64,000 nucleotides of DNA from positions 82,659,436 through 82,723,435 of the forward strand of contig OW388291.1 of NCBI GenBank assembly GCA_936450465.1, in the 5' to 3' direction. Source of the DNA: Gibbula magus. Taxonomy: Eukaryota; Mollusca; Gastropoda; Trochida; Trochidae. A model generated the notes under the pieces. That model was given only the letters and a program-made list of their open reading frames with translations. It was not told the DNA's origin and did not search any database. The first letter of the stretch is position 1; the number at the start of each line of letters is the position of its first letter. Made by a program: the position numbers and the translations under genes. Shown piece after piece: positions 14,001-29,000 of the stretch.

Positions 14001-17000
14001 ATTTATCATTTGATACCTCTAGTGATTACACAACTCTCAAAACTAACTAAGTAAGTCAAATTAAATGGACAAAGTGATAGAGTACCGATGTATCAGTTTA
14101 TTTTCTTAAACATCCAATAAACGTCTAAACTCCTTAGACTTACAGGCAAAATATTACTGTGTCCTCTTTCCGTTATCGGTAATAAAATGAAAGAGTTGGA
14201 GATTATCTTGCACCACTTGGCAATATTGCAATGACAATCATGGCGACTGCAGTGAGCGAGAGACTGACCTTGCACGAGACCTTGTTTGACGCGACTTTGT
14301 TCCCAGATTTCCAGTTCCACACGTTCACCATCATGTCGTGTTGTGTTCCGACTGACACGATGTAACGCAGGTTCGGCGAAAATGTCTGCAAAGGTAAACT
14401 CATACTCATAAATTTTCATACTTGGAAACGAGATAAATCATAAAAACATTGCTATTGTGAAGATACAGAAGATGATATCATCTATGATTTTCCGCTATCT
14501 AAAAATATCAGCTTCTACAACGCCTCTAAAACGGTTCTTTACTGGTCCAGAACAAGGTTGTATAAATGGTCCTTGATAAATAGTCTAACCAATGAGTTTG
14601 TCCATTAATGTTTTTCTATAACAATGACTGGCTATCTGTTGTTTGGAATAAAATGGGATTACTGATCCAGAAATTAGTATCTTTAGTATTTTCCATTGCC
14701 TCAAATGACTTAAAAAGGTGTACATGTATAAAAGTTTCTATTTTAACCGAAATACATAGGAAGAATTTAGAAATGATACTTAAAACAGCTAGTATTCAGG
14801 TACACCAAACTCAATGGCAAACTTGGAATACAAAACAGGAACTTAGAAATCGTGATAAAAGATAGATAAATGCGTTGTTACGTACGACACAACCGATGCC
14901 AAACTTGTGTCCGTGGAACTCGGCCACCTGTGTCTTCTCCTCCACATCCCATACCCGCACCACCGGCTTGTGGCCACACTGCAAGGTTAAACAGGAGAAT
15001 TAGTGAGCATGTCACAAAATTGTAATCCATGAACTGAGGCAGATGTACCGTATTTCCTCCAACAAGCGCCAGGCTTCTAATAAGCGCCGGGTCTCCAATA
15101 AGCACCAGAGGTCAAGGGTAGTTGAAAAAATAAGCGCTGGGCCTCGTTCAAGCTTAGGGTCTCTAATAAGTGCCAGGGGTGTCAAGGGGTGCTTTTTAGA
15201 GGAAATACGATATCCATGACGCAGCTAATGCAACGTCATTGAAGAAACCTTGATGATAGAAACCAGGAGTAGTTTCACATTAACACTAACATTGTCATTT
15301 CAAATAAAAAAAAATATTTTAAAACCCAAAAACATTGTCATTTCATTAAATATTTTGACCAGCTTGTGAGGTATTTTATGAATGCTTCGTTCAATAAGAA
15401 ACATTTTTGCTTAAATTGTACATTATCACATCATAGTGATTACATGTTTCACATTTGAACAATTAGTTGTATAATATCAGACAAGGTGACCTTTTTATAC
15501 CAACTACTTTGTAGTGGGGATATCAGGAGTCTGGTTAAATAAACAACAGGCCTCAATATACAAACAAATACAAACAAATTTGGGAGCATCTACTCCATAC
15601 AATTATCTGTTTGCTCCCTGTTGTTTTTTAAGTCAAGAGTGCACAGGTTCCTAGATGGAATGTTTGTTACTCCCCATCACATATCATTCAATATTTAAAC
15701 ACTTTCCTCCATATCATTCATTAAATTGTTTCAGCAATCATATCTTCCATGCCTCATTTTACTTAGTTTTGCTTTTAAGAAAACATTAACCCCATGCGGG
15801 CGACGGAATTATCCGGGCGGGCTATAAGCGATTCCTAGGTGTCTGAATACGGATCCCGGATACAAGACTTAGAATAATTCACGGCTGTCTAAGTACTTTT
15901 CTATCCCCCATACCGGGTCACGAGTCGATTGTGTCCGCAACCCAAACCCATGAGAATGGCTGTATTTACGCATCGCGACCCGACAAGAGAATAAAGCTTT
16001 GTTCAGTGTGTGGTCGGAATATCAAGCAAAATTCACACCAATTTGCGTGTGCATTGTTGACCCGTAACGCATCGATAATTAGCTTTACAAAAGGCCAATT
16101 ATGTCGGGCTTAGCCCCCGAAGCATTAATTCGCTTGAGGCTATTTTCACCCACGTGTTTGTATTGCCTCGGGTTTGCCTTGCCCGAGACTGCTATCTGCC
16201 TCGCATCTCGCGAGACGGGGAAAAAAATCGCTAACTCGCCTTACTTCCGCACTTCATATCATGTGAGCGAATTGTTTGTTTTCAAAAAAAAATACGGCAA
16301 AAAAAAGGGGAAACAATGGACTACATTCCCATATAAAATTAGAAAATCTCAAAAAAATAATAAAGACACAGCAAGCGCCGTGAAAAAGGTCATGTTTACA
16401 CTTCATAAATTTTGAAACAATCGGCGATTTTCACAACTTCTAAAACATTTATCAAGGCTAAAATACTGAATGCATTTTCATAATTTTTATATCACAATAA
16501 ACCGAAAAGAATAATCTTTTATTCTATATAAAATGCGCAGATTTATTCACAGAAATAAAGATACAATTTTACCTTTCTGAGAGGCATGTGAAACCAAACG
16601 GCACACAAACTAATCAACATATTTTCATCAGTTATGGTTCGAGGTTAGCGTTTATTTGAAAAGTCAAACAACATAACCATATTTGGGTTGACTTGTGCTT
16701 ATTTGTCAACTGGTTCGAGATTATGATTTCTTGGAAAAGTGCGATGAACGACCGTTTGCAATGCCGCATACATGTTGTAAGTATTGACGATTTTATAGGT
16801 GGAAATAAAGACAAACTTTACATAGCTATAGAATTATAACCAAAGGTCGCATTCTAATAATTTTTATATCATTGTGAAGCTAGACATCTTGTCTTCAATT
16901 CCGAATATAAATGGAATTTTTTTCGTTTCGTATTTATGATGTTACGAGGCCCGAATTAAAGACAATCTTTCGAAAGTAATAGAATAAAAACGAAAAAACA

Positions 17001-20000
17001 TAGAAAATTCATTCAAAGTTTCGGGTGTGAATTAGCCATTTGTGTACGGGTGTCGCTACTTGAATTTGTATTGAACGCCTGTATATAGTCCTTATTCGCC
17101 ATGTAGATGCGGTATATTTTGTAAAAACGATACCGGAATCGCCGCCTGGAAATTCCGCCAGCAGAGCTAGTTAGTGCCAAAGCCCAAACTACTGCTGCGA
17201 GCTGCGAGCCTGTAAATTCCGCCACAGGGGCTAAAAATGGTAAAATATATATACGCAACGTAAGGGTTAAGAAGCATAACTTCTTCTTTCTTTAGAAGCC
17301 TGATCCACAATAGTATTGCTGGCTGAGTTCTACATTAGGTCTTGACCTCATGTATTGGCATGAAGAGAAACTTGAAGATTTTCTATTTGGCCAATAACTC
17401 GTGTTGACCCTTACATGAAAATAACCCCAGAAACAAATTCATGTCACTGAACTGTCGAGGAGATGCAATGGTTATCAGAGACTACTTACCCAGGATGTAA
17501 GTAAAATGCACTTCATTTAATGCTATACACTACTAGTAAATTGAGGACAGATAGACTCATTGATTCCAATCCATTAATTCTCACATAAATATTACACATA
17601 ATCAAAATCTCGGAGTAGTGAACCATTCTTTTGAGACGAAAATATGATCTTTTTAGCTTGGAGCAATACGAAATGGTTTTCTGAAACATTATTTTATGAA
17701 AGATCACACACAGTGTCAATGAAACTATTTGCAGTTTTATATACATCTACTTTTCACTAGAACTTATTCCTGGACAAGCTTAGGAGGAATTGTCAGTTTA
17801 GTAAAATAGAATCTGCACTTTGTGTGTCTAAGGAAGAATGTATAGATACAATTTAAACTTAAATTCAAATTCGTCCAAATTCAGCATGATACAGTAAATT
17901 ATTTTTTTTGAGACTAAGAATCACTTTATAAACCTGACTACCAGGAATATGGTTTAGTGAAGAGAACAGAAAACACTAGCTCAAGTCATTGCTCCGTCTA
18001 ATTTGCCTCAAAGCAGACACCTGGTGAAGCAGGCAGAAGAATGTACAAGCTCATGTTGTGGAACAAGACAGTAAAGTGACACGAGATGCAATCAGATGGC
18101 TTCCCTCACACGCGGCTAACGTTAACTCCTCAACTCCCACTGTAACTTGACTATTACACACATTCCTCCCCTCTTTACAACCTCTCGGAGAAGAACTGGG
18201 CCAAGAGTGACTATCATAATTACCAGGGCCCTTATCCTCGAAACATTCGTAGCCTTAAGAATTCTTAACTTGTAACGTATCCCATGTGTTAAGAATTGGT
18301 TTAAGAAATTTGTAGGGCTACCAATGTTTCGAGAATAAGGTCCCTGGCTCTTTCTTACTAAGATATACAATCTTACACGTAGTTTACTCATTGGTAACCA
18401 GGTGAATTTGGTCCATACGTAATGATTGTTTCAAATGTGTCTCTTTTGTGAATGACTACGTAGATTATAGACAGTGTATAAGTCACACACAAATATTTAA
18501 AAGGAGCCTCTGTTTAGAGATTTTTTAATATTTGATACAATTTCAGACTTTCTCATACACTGCCATGGCCTACTGTAATTATGTAATCTGTAGTCTACCT
18601 CACAGCCAGACATGTTGGACTATTAAAGGACTCATATTACTTGTGTGGTCCCTACATTCGACGACTCATTTACTTAATGATTAAGTCATTGGTGATCAAG
18701 ACAAAGTGACTATGCTTCAGAAATATTTCATATATAACCGACAAGAACGGCAAGAAGACACTGATGAAAAGTGTCATGTGATAAAACCTGTTCCAAGTTT
18801 AGTCACTTGTGAGAAAACCTATCATCTATTCAGATTTGCGTTACAAATAATCATTATTGGCAAAAGCACAACTTCATCTTGGCAACATTACAACCGCATC
18901 TTGGAAATAGTGCAGTGCTATTCGGTGTGTCATGCTTAAAAGTTTGTTTATAATGTCACTAAAAGTACAGTGTGTCATGCTTAAAAGTATGTTTATAATG
19001 TCACTGAAAGTACAGGATATACGACAAATCTATCATAAAGTAGTTTATAATGTCACTGAAATTACATTGGCAGTAAAACTGCATTGTTATGTATGTTGTA
19101 TTTATATAGATAAATGGTAGAACAAAGATGAAATAGTCATCAATGACTGTCCCTGTGGGAAGAAAGAAATAGATGTGTCAAGCAATGACTAACCAAACAC
19201 TGGCATCGGAACAATCTCTGAGATCATGGTATGACTATATATGACTTATCTGAAAGAAGAAATTTTCACAATTTTCAGAATATTATATAATTTGGTACGG
19301 TTTTGAGGTACAATGATCATGGATCTTTAATGTTTAATGAAAATCAAGAGGCACAAATCATGAAATGTAATTCTCTGATGAAAGATTGTTACTTTTTCAG
19401 TCACCCTGCCATACATCAGAAAGCTGAGCAAGCCTCATTACAACATGTCTGTCTACAAGACCTATATATATATACTCCTCCATGTTAACTCTGAAAATAC
19501 TTTCTTCATGTTTTTAAAAACGAAACATGCCAAGCCAATATTATTTCAAAGGAACATTTTTAAGAATTCTTCCGTAATGGTTTCACAAGCACCAGGTGCA
19601 ATAGTGAAGAATTAGTCCCAAACAAGCTGAGAGGCACTGAGATATAACAGAGAGAGGATGTTGTTTTCTCAAAGTCCTTCTTTTTGCTTTTAATTCAAAC
19701 ATTAACAGATTATTTCTCCTCACTGAGAAGCTAGTAGATGCTGTGTTGGAGCAGAGAGATGGTATTATAAATGATCAGTGCTGTGTCACAGTATCCTCAG
19801 TAGGTACTCTCTAAATAGGTTTTATTCCTTGGCACCTCTGTGATTGAGCTGTGAAATAATCATCAGCACGATTCTATTTAAACTTAGCATTAGTTGGTAA
19901 TAGCTTGTGACTAGTAAAATAGATATTTATATCCTAGACCTAGAAGAGTTTTAATGGCAGAACCACTTTTTCAAGACATACCGGTATGTAACACCACCAA

Positions 20001-23000
20001 GAAAGCGGAACAAGGGCAATAATTCGAGAAGATATAATTCTGCGCCTGACATTTTCATTCCATCAATGTATCAATACCCTCAAGCCACACAACTGATTTG
20101 ATCTTAAATAGTTTCTGAGAAAAGCCATCCCCTTTGAAGATACCTGGAACAGAGTAAAAAGAACGGAACAAGGGCAATAACTCCAGAAGAAATCACATGA
20201 TTCTTATTTTCTAACTCCATCAAGGTATTGACACCCTCAGGCCTCACACCAAATTTGGTTGTCCTATCTCAAATAGTTTCTGAGAAAAGCTGTCCCCTTT
20301 TTTGTGGACGGACGGACGAACGGACGGACAGATGGATACACAGAGCTCAAACTTATATCCCCCTTCCACTTCGTAGTGAGGGAAAATAACCATGTAGATA
20401 TCTTTGAAATGTATTTAGGTTAGAAGTTACAGAATTGTCCAATTAGCCAATGTTTTTAAAAGGTTAATTACCACCTCCTGACAAGTTGGCTTTTACCATA
20501 AAAGAACAGTATTACATTTGATATTTGAGTGATTTGTTGTGTTTTATGATAATAATAGTTTCATCAGAAGGTGCCTGTAGCTGTACATATATTACTTGTA
20601 GAGACATTGTGCCTGTAGACAGCTTCTATATTCAATGTACTTACACTCACAGATGTGTGTGCTCTTGGATCTACATCGCCACAAATACACCGACTATTTT
20701 GTTTTGCAGGTGCCCTTTCAATCTAAAAGCCATTGCCTTCAGTTATAAACATCAATGATTCTGTACATGAGGACATACTAGTACTATACACAACAACTGA
20801 AGTAAATCTGTCATTCCCACAGTATTTTTTTAGTACATGTGATTGGCTCCCTTCAATCAACACTGAGAGGTGAGGTGAGTTTAACGCCACTTTCTAGAGT
20901 CTGCTGCTAGTATTATTGCAAGGAGAAAGTTCACAACGCCATGGTGGCAATGCATCATGGTGAACCCTATGAGCATAGCCTTGAACTAGCGAACCATGGG
21001 TCGTACTGCGCTGAAATTCAGTGTAGCATAGCACCCAAACCTTACTGCATGTCAAACAGTTCTCCACAAATGACAAAGCTGCCGAGCCCCTGGCGGGATT
21101 CAAACCCCAGACCTCTTGATTTGTAGTCGAACGCGGTTACCACTGTGTTATCCCGTCCACTGAGACAACAATACTATAATTTTCCTGAAATTAAATTCAA
21201 GTTCATTTTGTAAGAGCAATACTCTTTGGTCAGAGATTTAATTAGTGTCTCATTCTGCAGCCAAATTTACCTTCTACATTCTACAGTCAAATCATATATC
21301 TAGGGACAGAGAGGCAATGCTATGTACAGCTTTAAAAGTTCACCTTTCTATGGATTAGAGTAATATTAGACAGAGGTACGTGCAGCCTCATCTTGACCTG
21401 ACACTATTCACAATGCTGGAAACTTGACTAGGTAATAAATGCAGTATTACACAGAGAGATAAGTGCCCTTTAACATTGACCTATCTGAGTGTGATTGACA
21501 TTCTGTGCATCTATTTAAATGTGAAACTCGACAAAAACAAACAGGCAGATGCCCTTTTGTATTGACCAAGATGGCAAATTGCTCACTTGCTAAAACCTTT
21601 TTATCTTGTGATCAAACATTACATAGAAGACTGACATAGCTCCCTCGTATTAACCCTTCGTCTGCACAGACATTCTGACTCGCAGCTTGTGCATCTCTGT
21701 ACATGTGAGACACTACAGGAGACAGGTGCCCCTTTGTGCTGGGTACCTGACACGTTGCACATACAGTTTCATGAATCAGACTCGTTCGAGGGTGTAATAT
21801 TACACCACTAACACTCATTACTTTTTTTTCAGAAATGAAACAATGTTATTTGGGATCAGACTTTTTCATACAAGTTAATTGCAAGATTGAATTTATGAAT
21901 GGCAGCCTTGATACATTGTCATATTGACTTGCACAGCAATGTCTTTCTCCCAATGGTCCAAACCAGTCATGTAGGTATATTTTTCACATTTCACATATAT
22001 CGCAGCTTCGACTTTTATTGCAAAGAGATAGCCCGCAATGCATATGCATTATTGTGAAATCTGAAAGAATTGGCTGAAACTAGCGATCCAAAGGTGGTAC
22101 TGCGTTGCATTGCACCCAAACCTTACTACAGGTAGAACAGTTCTCTCCAGCAGACACAGTTGCTAAGCCCCTGGCGGGATTCGAACCCCAGACTGCTTGA
22201 TCTGAAGCCGAACGCGCTAATCACTCCGCTGGAATATATTGTTGAGAAAATGGTATGTAAGATAACACTGCACAGGCAGACAGGTGCCCCCAGGTTGCAG
22301 ATGCAGTTGCCGCAACAAAGGATTGGAAGTTATTGGAGGGAATACGGTATGTAAGATAACACTGCACAGGCAGACAGGTGCCCCCAGGTTGCAGATGCAG
22401 TTGCCACAACAAAGTGCTGCAATCTACTATCAAATGTCAGACACAGAGAAAAAATCAGATCTGCGGCGACATCAAGGAATGTTTATCTTGGGATGAGTTA
22501 TCATTTAAATTCAACATGCAGCTCTTGAGAAACCTGACTCAACTAGTAATTCTACGGCCAAGTTCTTGCTTGTTTGATTTATAAATACACCCTGCTGCCG
22601 GTTGGTTCAGGCTCCAAAGGTAAATGTCAAGCCGTTTTTCAACTGGCAAACAGATTTAACAAAGTGCAAAGAACTCATTCCACTCCTAACTCTTTCTAGA
22701 TACCATCGCAAATAGCACTGCAAAAACACTAAAACTCCTCTCTTGAATCTACAGCAAAACAACAGGTTCTTTCCTACTGGCTTACTTACACTATGCAAAA
22801 ACAACTCACATGCCTCTTTTGCATCTGGAGTTGTTGCCAACTTGCACCATGCAATCAGATAGGCAGTACTTAGACGCTACTTGCTGTCATACCCTGTAAT
22901 TATCTCCTCGCACGTGTTCAGAAAGCAGCTAAGTCAGTTCACATCTACTGAGATTCTCTGCTCGTGCAGTGGCACAATTCTACAGTTTTTTATACATCAT

Positions 23001-26000
23001 ATTGAACTCATATTAAGATGATCAGCTTATGTATATTTCAGTGTCATCTAGCAAGCGGAAGGTCAAATGTCTTGAAATGTGGGCTAAAATTTTACAAATC
23101 ATATTTACCCGATAAAATTTTTTTCGATTTGGTAAATTTTCAACAGATCCTTGATATGTTTTCTATATCTATGTCCTCTTGATTTGCTATGGGAAAGTTT
23201 TTCCCGTTAGTTTATTTCAAAGTGACAATTTCTCTAGATTTGGTGTCTTTTCTGGGGTCTCTTGTTCTTCTTATCTCAGAGGGTTCTAGAGTCTGTTTCT
23301 CTGTTCTTGGTCTAACATAGTACTACTATTCTGTTCATCTTCAGATTCTCTCAAAGACCTCAAAATTAACATAAGGTACCAGTAATTGTGTAGGGCCTCT
23401 ACTTGAAAGTGAAGACTTACTTCTCCCGTGACAAGGTGCTTGCCATCTCCGGAGAACGCGAGAGCTGTGATGGTCTTCTTGGAGTTGTTGAGGATGTGGG
23501 TCTGTTTGTTCCTCCGCGCATTGAAGAGCACGACCACACACCTGTAAACAGAGATACAAGCTTGATAAGACATATGAACATACTTTCAACAAATACATAA
23601 ATAGATGTGAATAAACATAACAAGGAGAAAGTACATCAACTACACATGGCAGGTAACACTTGATACTCTGTGTACCACCTGTGTAGCAATCACAGACTTG
23701 GTCCTACTGAAGGAGGAGGAACAACAACAAAGTGGTAACAGTCACAGTGCGTGAAATAAAACACGGTTACTTTTAGTCTGTAATTTGTTTAAGGTTCAAG
23801 CTGAAATTTTTCATGAAAATAGACAAAATCATTCTTTCAGGTTGGTAGCGTTTCAGGCTTTTTTCAAACACTGCAATCAATTACAAACTGTGAGAATTTG
23901 CAGCAATTTGCCCTTCAAAACAATTTAAGACACACAATTATGGATTACCACTTCTTCATTGCATATGAAACATTTCTGAGCTTTTCAACCATACCATATA
24001 TATAACTAGAATGAATGAAATGAATGAATAAATATGCTTCCATAACAAATATCTGAAAGTATTTTTGAGATATTGAAATCTATTTCTTCATTTTCAATAT
24101 GTATCAAAGGTAATCATATGAGTTCATTTATGGGGATTAAACATCTAAAACTATGATGGACTGGGAACTAAATAACCATAAACCTTCTATAATTAGCAAT
24201 TTAATTTCTTTGGTCCTCAAATTGAACACATACAGCAAGTATTGGATTAAGGTCCACACATGCAGTGAATCACAGCTAGAAGGAAGTGCAGTCATTCCCA
24301 CATGTATATCGCCACCCCAGGCAGAACGGTTTAGATTAGCATAAAGTTCATGCAAACCTACATCAGCTTGAAGGGGATGACAAAACATTTTGTATTTCAT
24401 GACCTGTTCAATCTGTCACGGTGACATTATTTAGCAAATACGCCCAATACCACTTTTTAAACAGCTTTTAGTTTGTACCATATTCCTTTCATACATTTCT
24501 AATATATATCAGTCATTCAAATTACACAACCTATCATGTTTTGACTCCCGCGATGAAATTTTAATTATAGAAACATTAATTAACAGTATATTCACTAATG
24601 ACTGAAAACAAATTTAATTGATATTTTCTGTTTTAGGAGCCCTTATTATTACATTGAAAATCAGACATCCAAGGAATTCCTGTAGTTGAAAAAAGTTGAT
24701 GATAAATATAACTACATGAATGTAAGAAACCGCCATAAAAAGATGTTCCACTCATCCACATGTCAACATAATCTAAAAGCAACTACAGTCACACTTGTTC
24801 AAAGAGCATCAATCAATGTTAAAGGCGCTGTTTTTGCATATTATTTTTTCTCAAATTTGCCATTTATTATTTAAGTTTAAACAATGTATTGTTACATTAG
24901 AGGGTAAAACATCTCATTACATGACCCGATAAATCTTATCCATAGAAAACGATTAGAAAATGGTGAGACGTATAAAGCGAGAATTTTGTGGAACTTTTCA
25001 GTGTGAGAGGTAGATGTGTAGGTCAGATGGGAGTTCAGACAGGAAGATGGTTCACAATTCCATCATGGTGCCATATTTAAAACTCTACTCAGAGTCTTTA
25101 CTTATTGCTACATCAGTCAAATCTGTTGAACTACTTTCGAGTGGCCATTTTAGGTGAAAACCCTAAAATGGCTGCTTGAAGCGAAAGGGACTTTTGTTTT
25201 TTTTGTCATTTGTTTTAGAACTCTGTTATTGATTCAGGAGTATTATTTAGCCACTGGTAACACTTATTTACATTTTCATGAGAGCACATTATTTCAGTAA
25301 GAACAGTGTGCTACAGTGCCTTTAAAGTTTGTAATACATGACTTAGAGATCATGTCTTTGAATTTCATATGGGTAAAAACCACTCTTCAAAAAGACAAGG
25401 ACACAAGGTAAGTCTATTACAAGGGTGATATTTCCAGGTTTACAAACATCAAAGCAAGGTCAATCTATCTTTCTTTACACAAATCCACAAAGAAGACAGG
25501 AGAGGTTCAACACAGCTAGAGGAGCGACTATAACTGGGCCGGATATAAACAAGGTGTAGATATGGGGCTATTTAGACACTATTGTTGAGAGAGAAACAGG
25601 GCAAGTGTCAATTAGTGAGATGAAGGAAACAGCAGGTAGTCAGATCCACACAAACATAACCCACACAGGGATGGGAATCAATGTAAATGTAACGTAGGTA
25701 AATAATGTAAAGGTATGATGATGGTAAACAATGTTAGTGTATAATGTAGGAAAACAATGTAAGTGAAAGATGAGTTTAGGTAAATAAATTATAGTAATGA
25801 TCAACTTCCCAATGCAAGGCATAACTCTTGCCAGTCTCCATTACTGGCTGATTTAGGCCTTGCAGTATTTCCTGAAGAAATCTGTGTTTAGAAATCCAGG
25901 CCCACTATGCATTTCCAGTGCAGCGTTTCACTGCCTCGACACAAGAAAGCTAGGGAAATACCGCAAGGGTTAAATCAGCCAGTAATGCAGACTGGCAAGA

Positions 26001-29000
26001 GTTATGCCTTGCGTTTGGAAGTTGAGTAATGATGGGCTTTCTAGAACTTTCATGTATTATGTTGAGATTGTCAAAGAGATACAGAACTTCTAGATAGATC
26101 TGTTATTTCGATGATGAAATAGACCTAGATAGCAATGCCCTAATATTAGAGGCTTCTTTGATGGGTATTCTAGAAATTGAGGTAAAGAAGAATGATCGAG
26201 ACCATGTCTATGGATATACAACTTCTTAAATCAGAGAAGGGAACATTTCAACATGAATCTTATGTTAATCAAAGTGATTAAAGGTAGATTGAAGAACCGA
26301 GCAACCGACTTGCTATACCTGTTGGTGATAAATCTGATGTAGGAATAGGACAGAGGGGAGGTAGGTAAAAACATACAAAGCATAGAGGGTATTTTTTAAT
26401 ATTACTGAGAAGAACCCTTTAACCCTTTACCAGCGAGTGAGTGAGTTATTGTTTAACACCACTTGGGCAATATTGCAGCCATTAGCAGCGCTTTTACCAG
26501 CGATGCCTGGATTATCATAGGATAGCTAATCAAAAGAGATGTCTGTTCACACTTTGCAACTTTTAATTTAGTGCAAATGAGAAACTGTTTCACACAATAA
26601 ACGCAAATTGGTAGAAAAACAAATCTCATATTTGCCAAATTATCAAAAGATGATAGCCTTTGATCACTGTGCTCTTTTAGATCCAAGCAAATTACCCATA
26701 TGGAAATCACTGACGAGTTTAAGAGGTACTAAATCAAAGATGGCTATTCTTTGATAATGTGCCTAGTTTGCTTGAGGCAGGGCAGGGAAATGTGATCAGG
26801 TTCAAGTAAGTCAAGTGATCCCTATTCACCTATCAGACTCCACCACATAAACTTTACACAGCAAACACAACCAGCCCTCGGCTAACTAACAGCACTGCGC
26901 CTCGATGCACTGATATACCTACATTCTAGGTTAGTAGAGACCCTCATATACCTACAGGTTAGAATCCCACATATACCTACAAGTTGGAAACCCTCATATA
27001 CCTATAGGTTAGAAACCCACATATACCTACAGGTTAGAAACCCACATATACCTCCAAGCTGGAAACCCACATATACCTACAGGTTAGAAACCCTCATATA
27101 CCTACAAGTTGGAAACCCTCATATACCTACAAGTTGGAAACCCACATATACCTACAGGTTAGAAACCCTCATATACCTACAAGTTGGAAACCCACATATA
27201 CCTACAAGTTAGAAACCCTCATATAACAGTACCTACAGGTTAGAAACCCTCATATACCTACAGTTTAGAAACCCTCATATAACAGTACCTACAGGTTAGA
27301 AACCCTCATATACCTACAGTTTAGAAACCCTCATATAACAGTACCTACAGGTTAGAAACCCTCATATACCTACAGGTTAGAAACCCTCATATACCTACAG
27401 GTTAGAAACCCACATATACCTACAAGTTAGAAACCCTCATATACCTACAAGTTGGAAACCCACATATACCTACAAGTTAGAAACCCTCATATAACAGTAC
27501 CTACAGGTTAGAAACCCTCATATACCTACAGTTTAGAAACCCTCATATAACAGTACCTACAGGTTAGAAACCCTCATATACCTACAGTTTAGAAACCCTC
27601 ATATAACAGTACCTACAGGTTAGAAACCCTCATATACCTACAGGTTAGAAACCCTCATATACCTACAGTTTAGAAACCCTCATATACCTACAGGTTAGAA
27701 ACCCACATATACCTACAGGTTAGTAGAGACCCTCATATACCTACAGGTTAGAAACCCTCATATACCTACAGTTTAGAAACCCTCATATACCTACATTTTA
27801 GAAACCCTCATATACCTACAGGTTAGAAACCCTCATATACCTACAGTTTAGAAACCCTCATATAACAGTATCTAAAGGTTAGAAACCCACATATACCTAC
27901 AGTTTAGAAACCCACATATAACAGTACCTACAGGTTAGAAACCCACATATACCTACAGTTTAGAAACCCTCATATACCTACAGTTTAGAAACCCTCATAT
28001 ACCTACAAGTTGGAAACCCACATATACCTGCAGGTTAGAAACCCACATACACCTACAGTTTAGAAACCCTCATATACCTACAAGTTGGAAACCCACATAT
28101 ACCTACAGGTTAGAAACCCACATACACCTACAGGTTAGAAACCCTCATATACCTACAAGTTGGAAACCCACATATACCTACAAGTTAGAAACCCACATAT
28201 ACCTACAGTTTAGAAACCCTCATATAACAGTACCTACAGGTTAGAAACCCACATATACCTACAGTTTAGAAACCCACATATAACAGTACCTAAGGGTTAG
28301 AAACCCTCATATACCTACAGGTTAGAAACCCACATATACCTACAAGTTGGAAACACACATATACCTACAAGTTAGAAACCCACATATACCTACAGTTTAG
28401 AAACCCTCATATAACAGTACCTACAGGTTAGAAACCCTCATATAACAGTACCTACAGTTTAGAAACCCTCATATAACAGTACCTACAGGTTAGAAACCCA
28501 CATATACCTACAGTTTAGAAACCCTCATATAACAGTACCTACAGGTTAGAAACCCTCATATACCTACAGGTTAGAAACCCACATATACCTACAAGTTGGA
28601 AACCTGCATACATCTACAGTTTAGAAACCCTCATATACCTACAAGTTGGAAACCCACATATAACAGTACCTACAGGTTAGAAACCCACATACACCTACAG
28701 GTTAGAAACCCACATATAACAGTACCTACAGGTTAGAAACCCACATATACCTACAGTTTAGAAACCCTCATATAACAGTACCTACAGGTTAGAAACCCAC
28801 ATATTCCTACAGTTTAGAAACCCTCATATAACCGTACCTACAGGTTAGAAACCCTCATATACCTACAGGTTAGAAACCCTCATATACCTACAAGTTGGAA
28901 ACCCACATATACCTACAGGTTAGAAACCCACATACACCTACAGTTTAGAAACCCTCATATACCTACAAGTTGGAAACCCACATATACCTACAAGTTGGAA

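Larger units (their letters stand above)
17271..20867. other. Intron between exons 2 and 3, central part
   Basis: Apart from the foldback at 18223, the small tandem repeat at 18936 and the interspersed repeat at 19965, nothing coding or structured was recognised. Confidence 0.5.

Noticed and set aside
14093..14419. Minus-strand 108-codon ORF over exon 4
   Set aside because: Off-frame shadow of the exon reading [10 protein letters not shown].
15931..16113. Small protein conserved between the two piggyBac left arms ([15 protein letters not shown])
   Set aside because: The same words occur at 35447-35638, but identity is equally high at the DNA level and outside the frame, so it reflects shared arm sequence.
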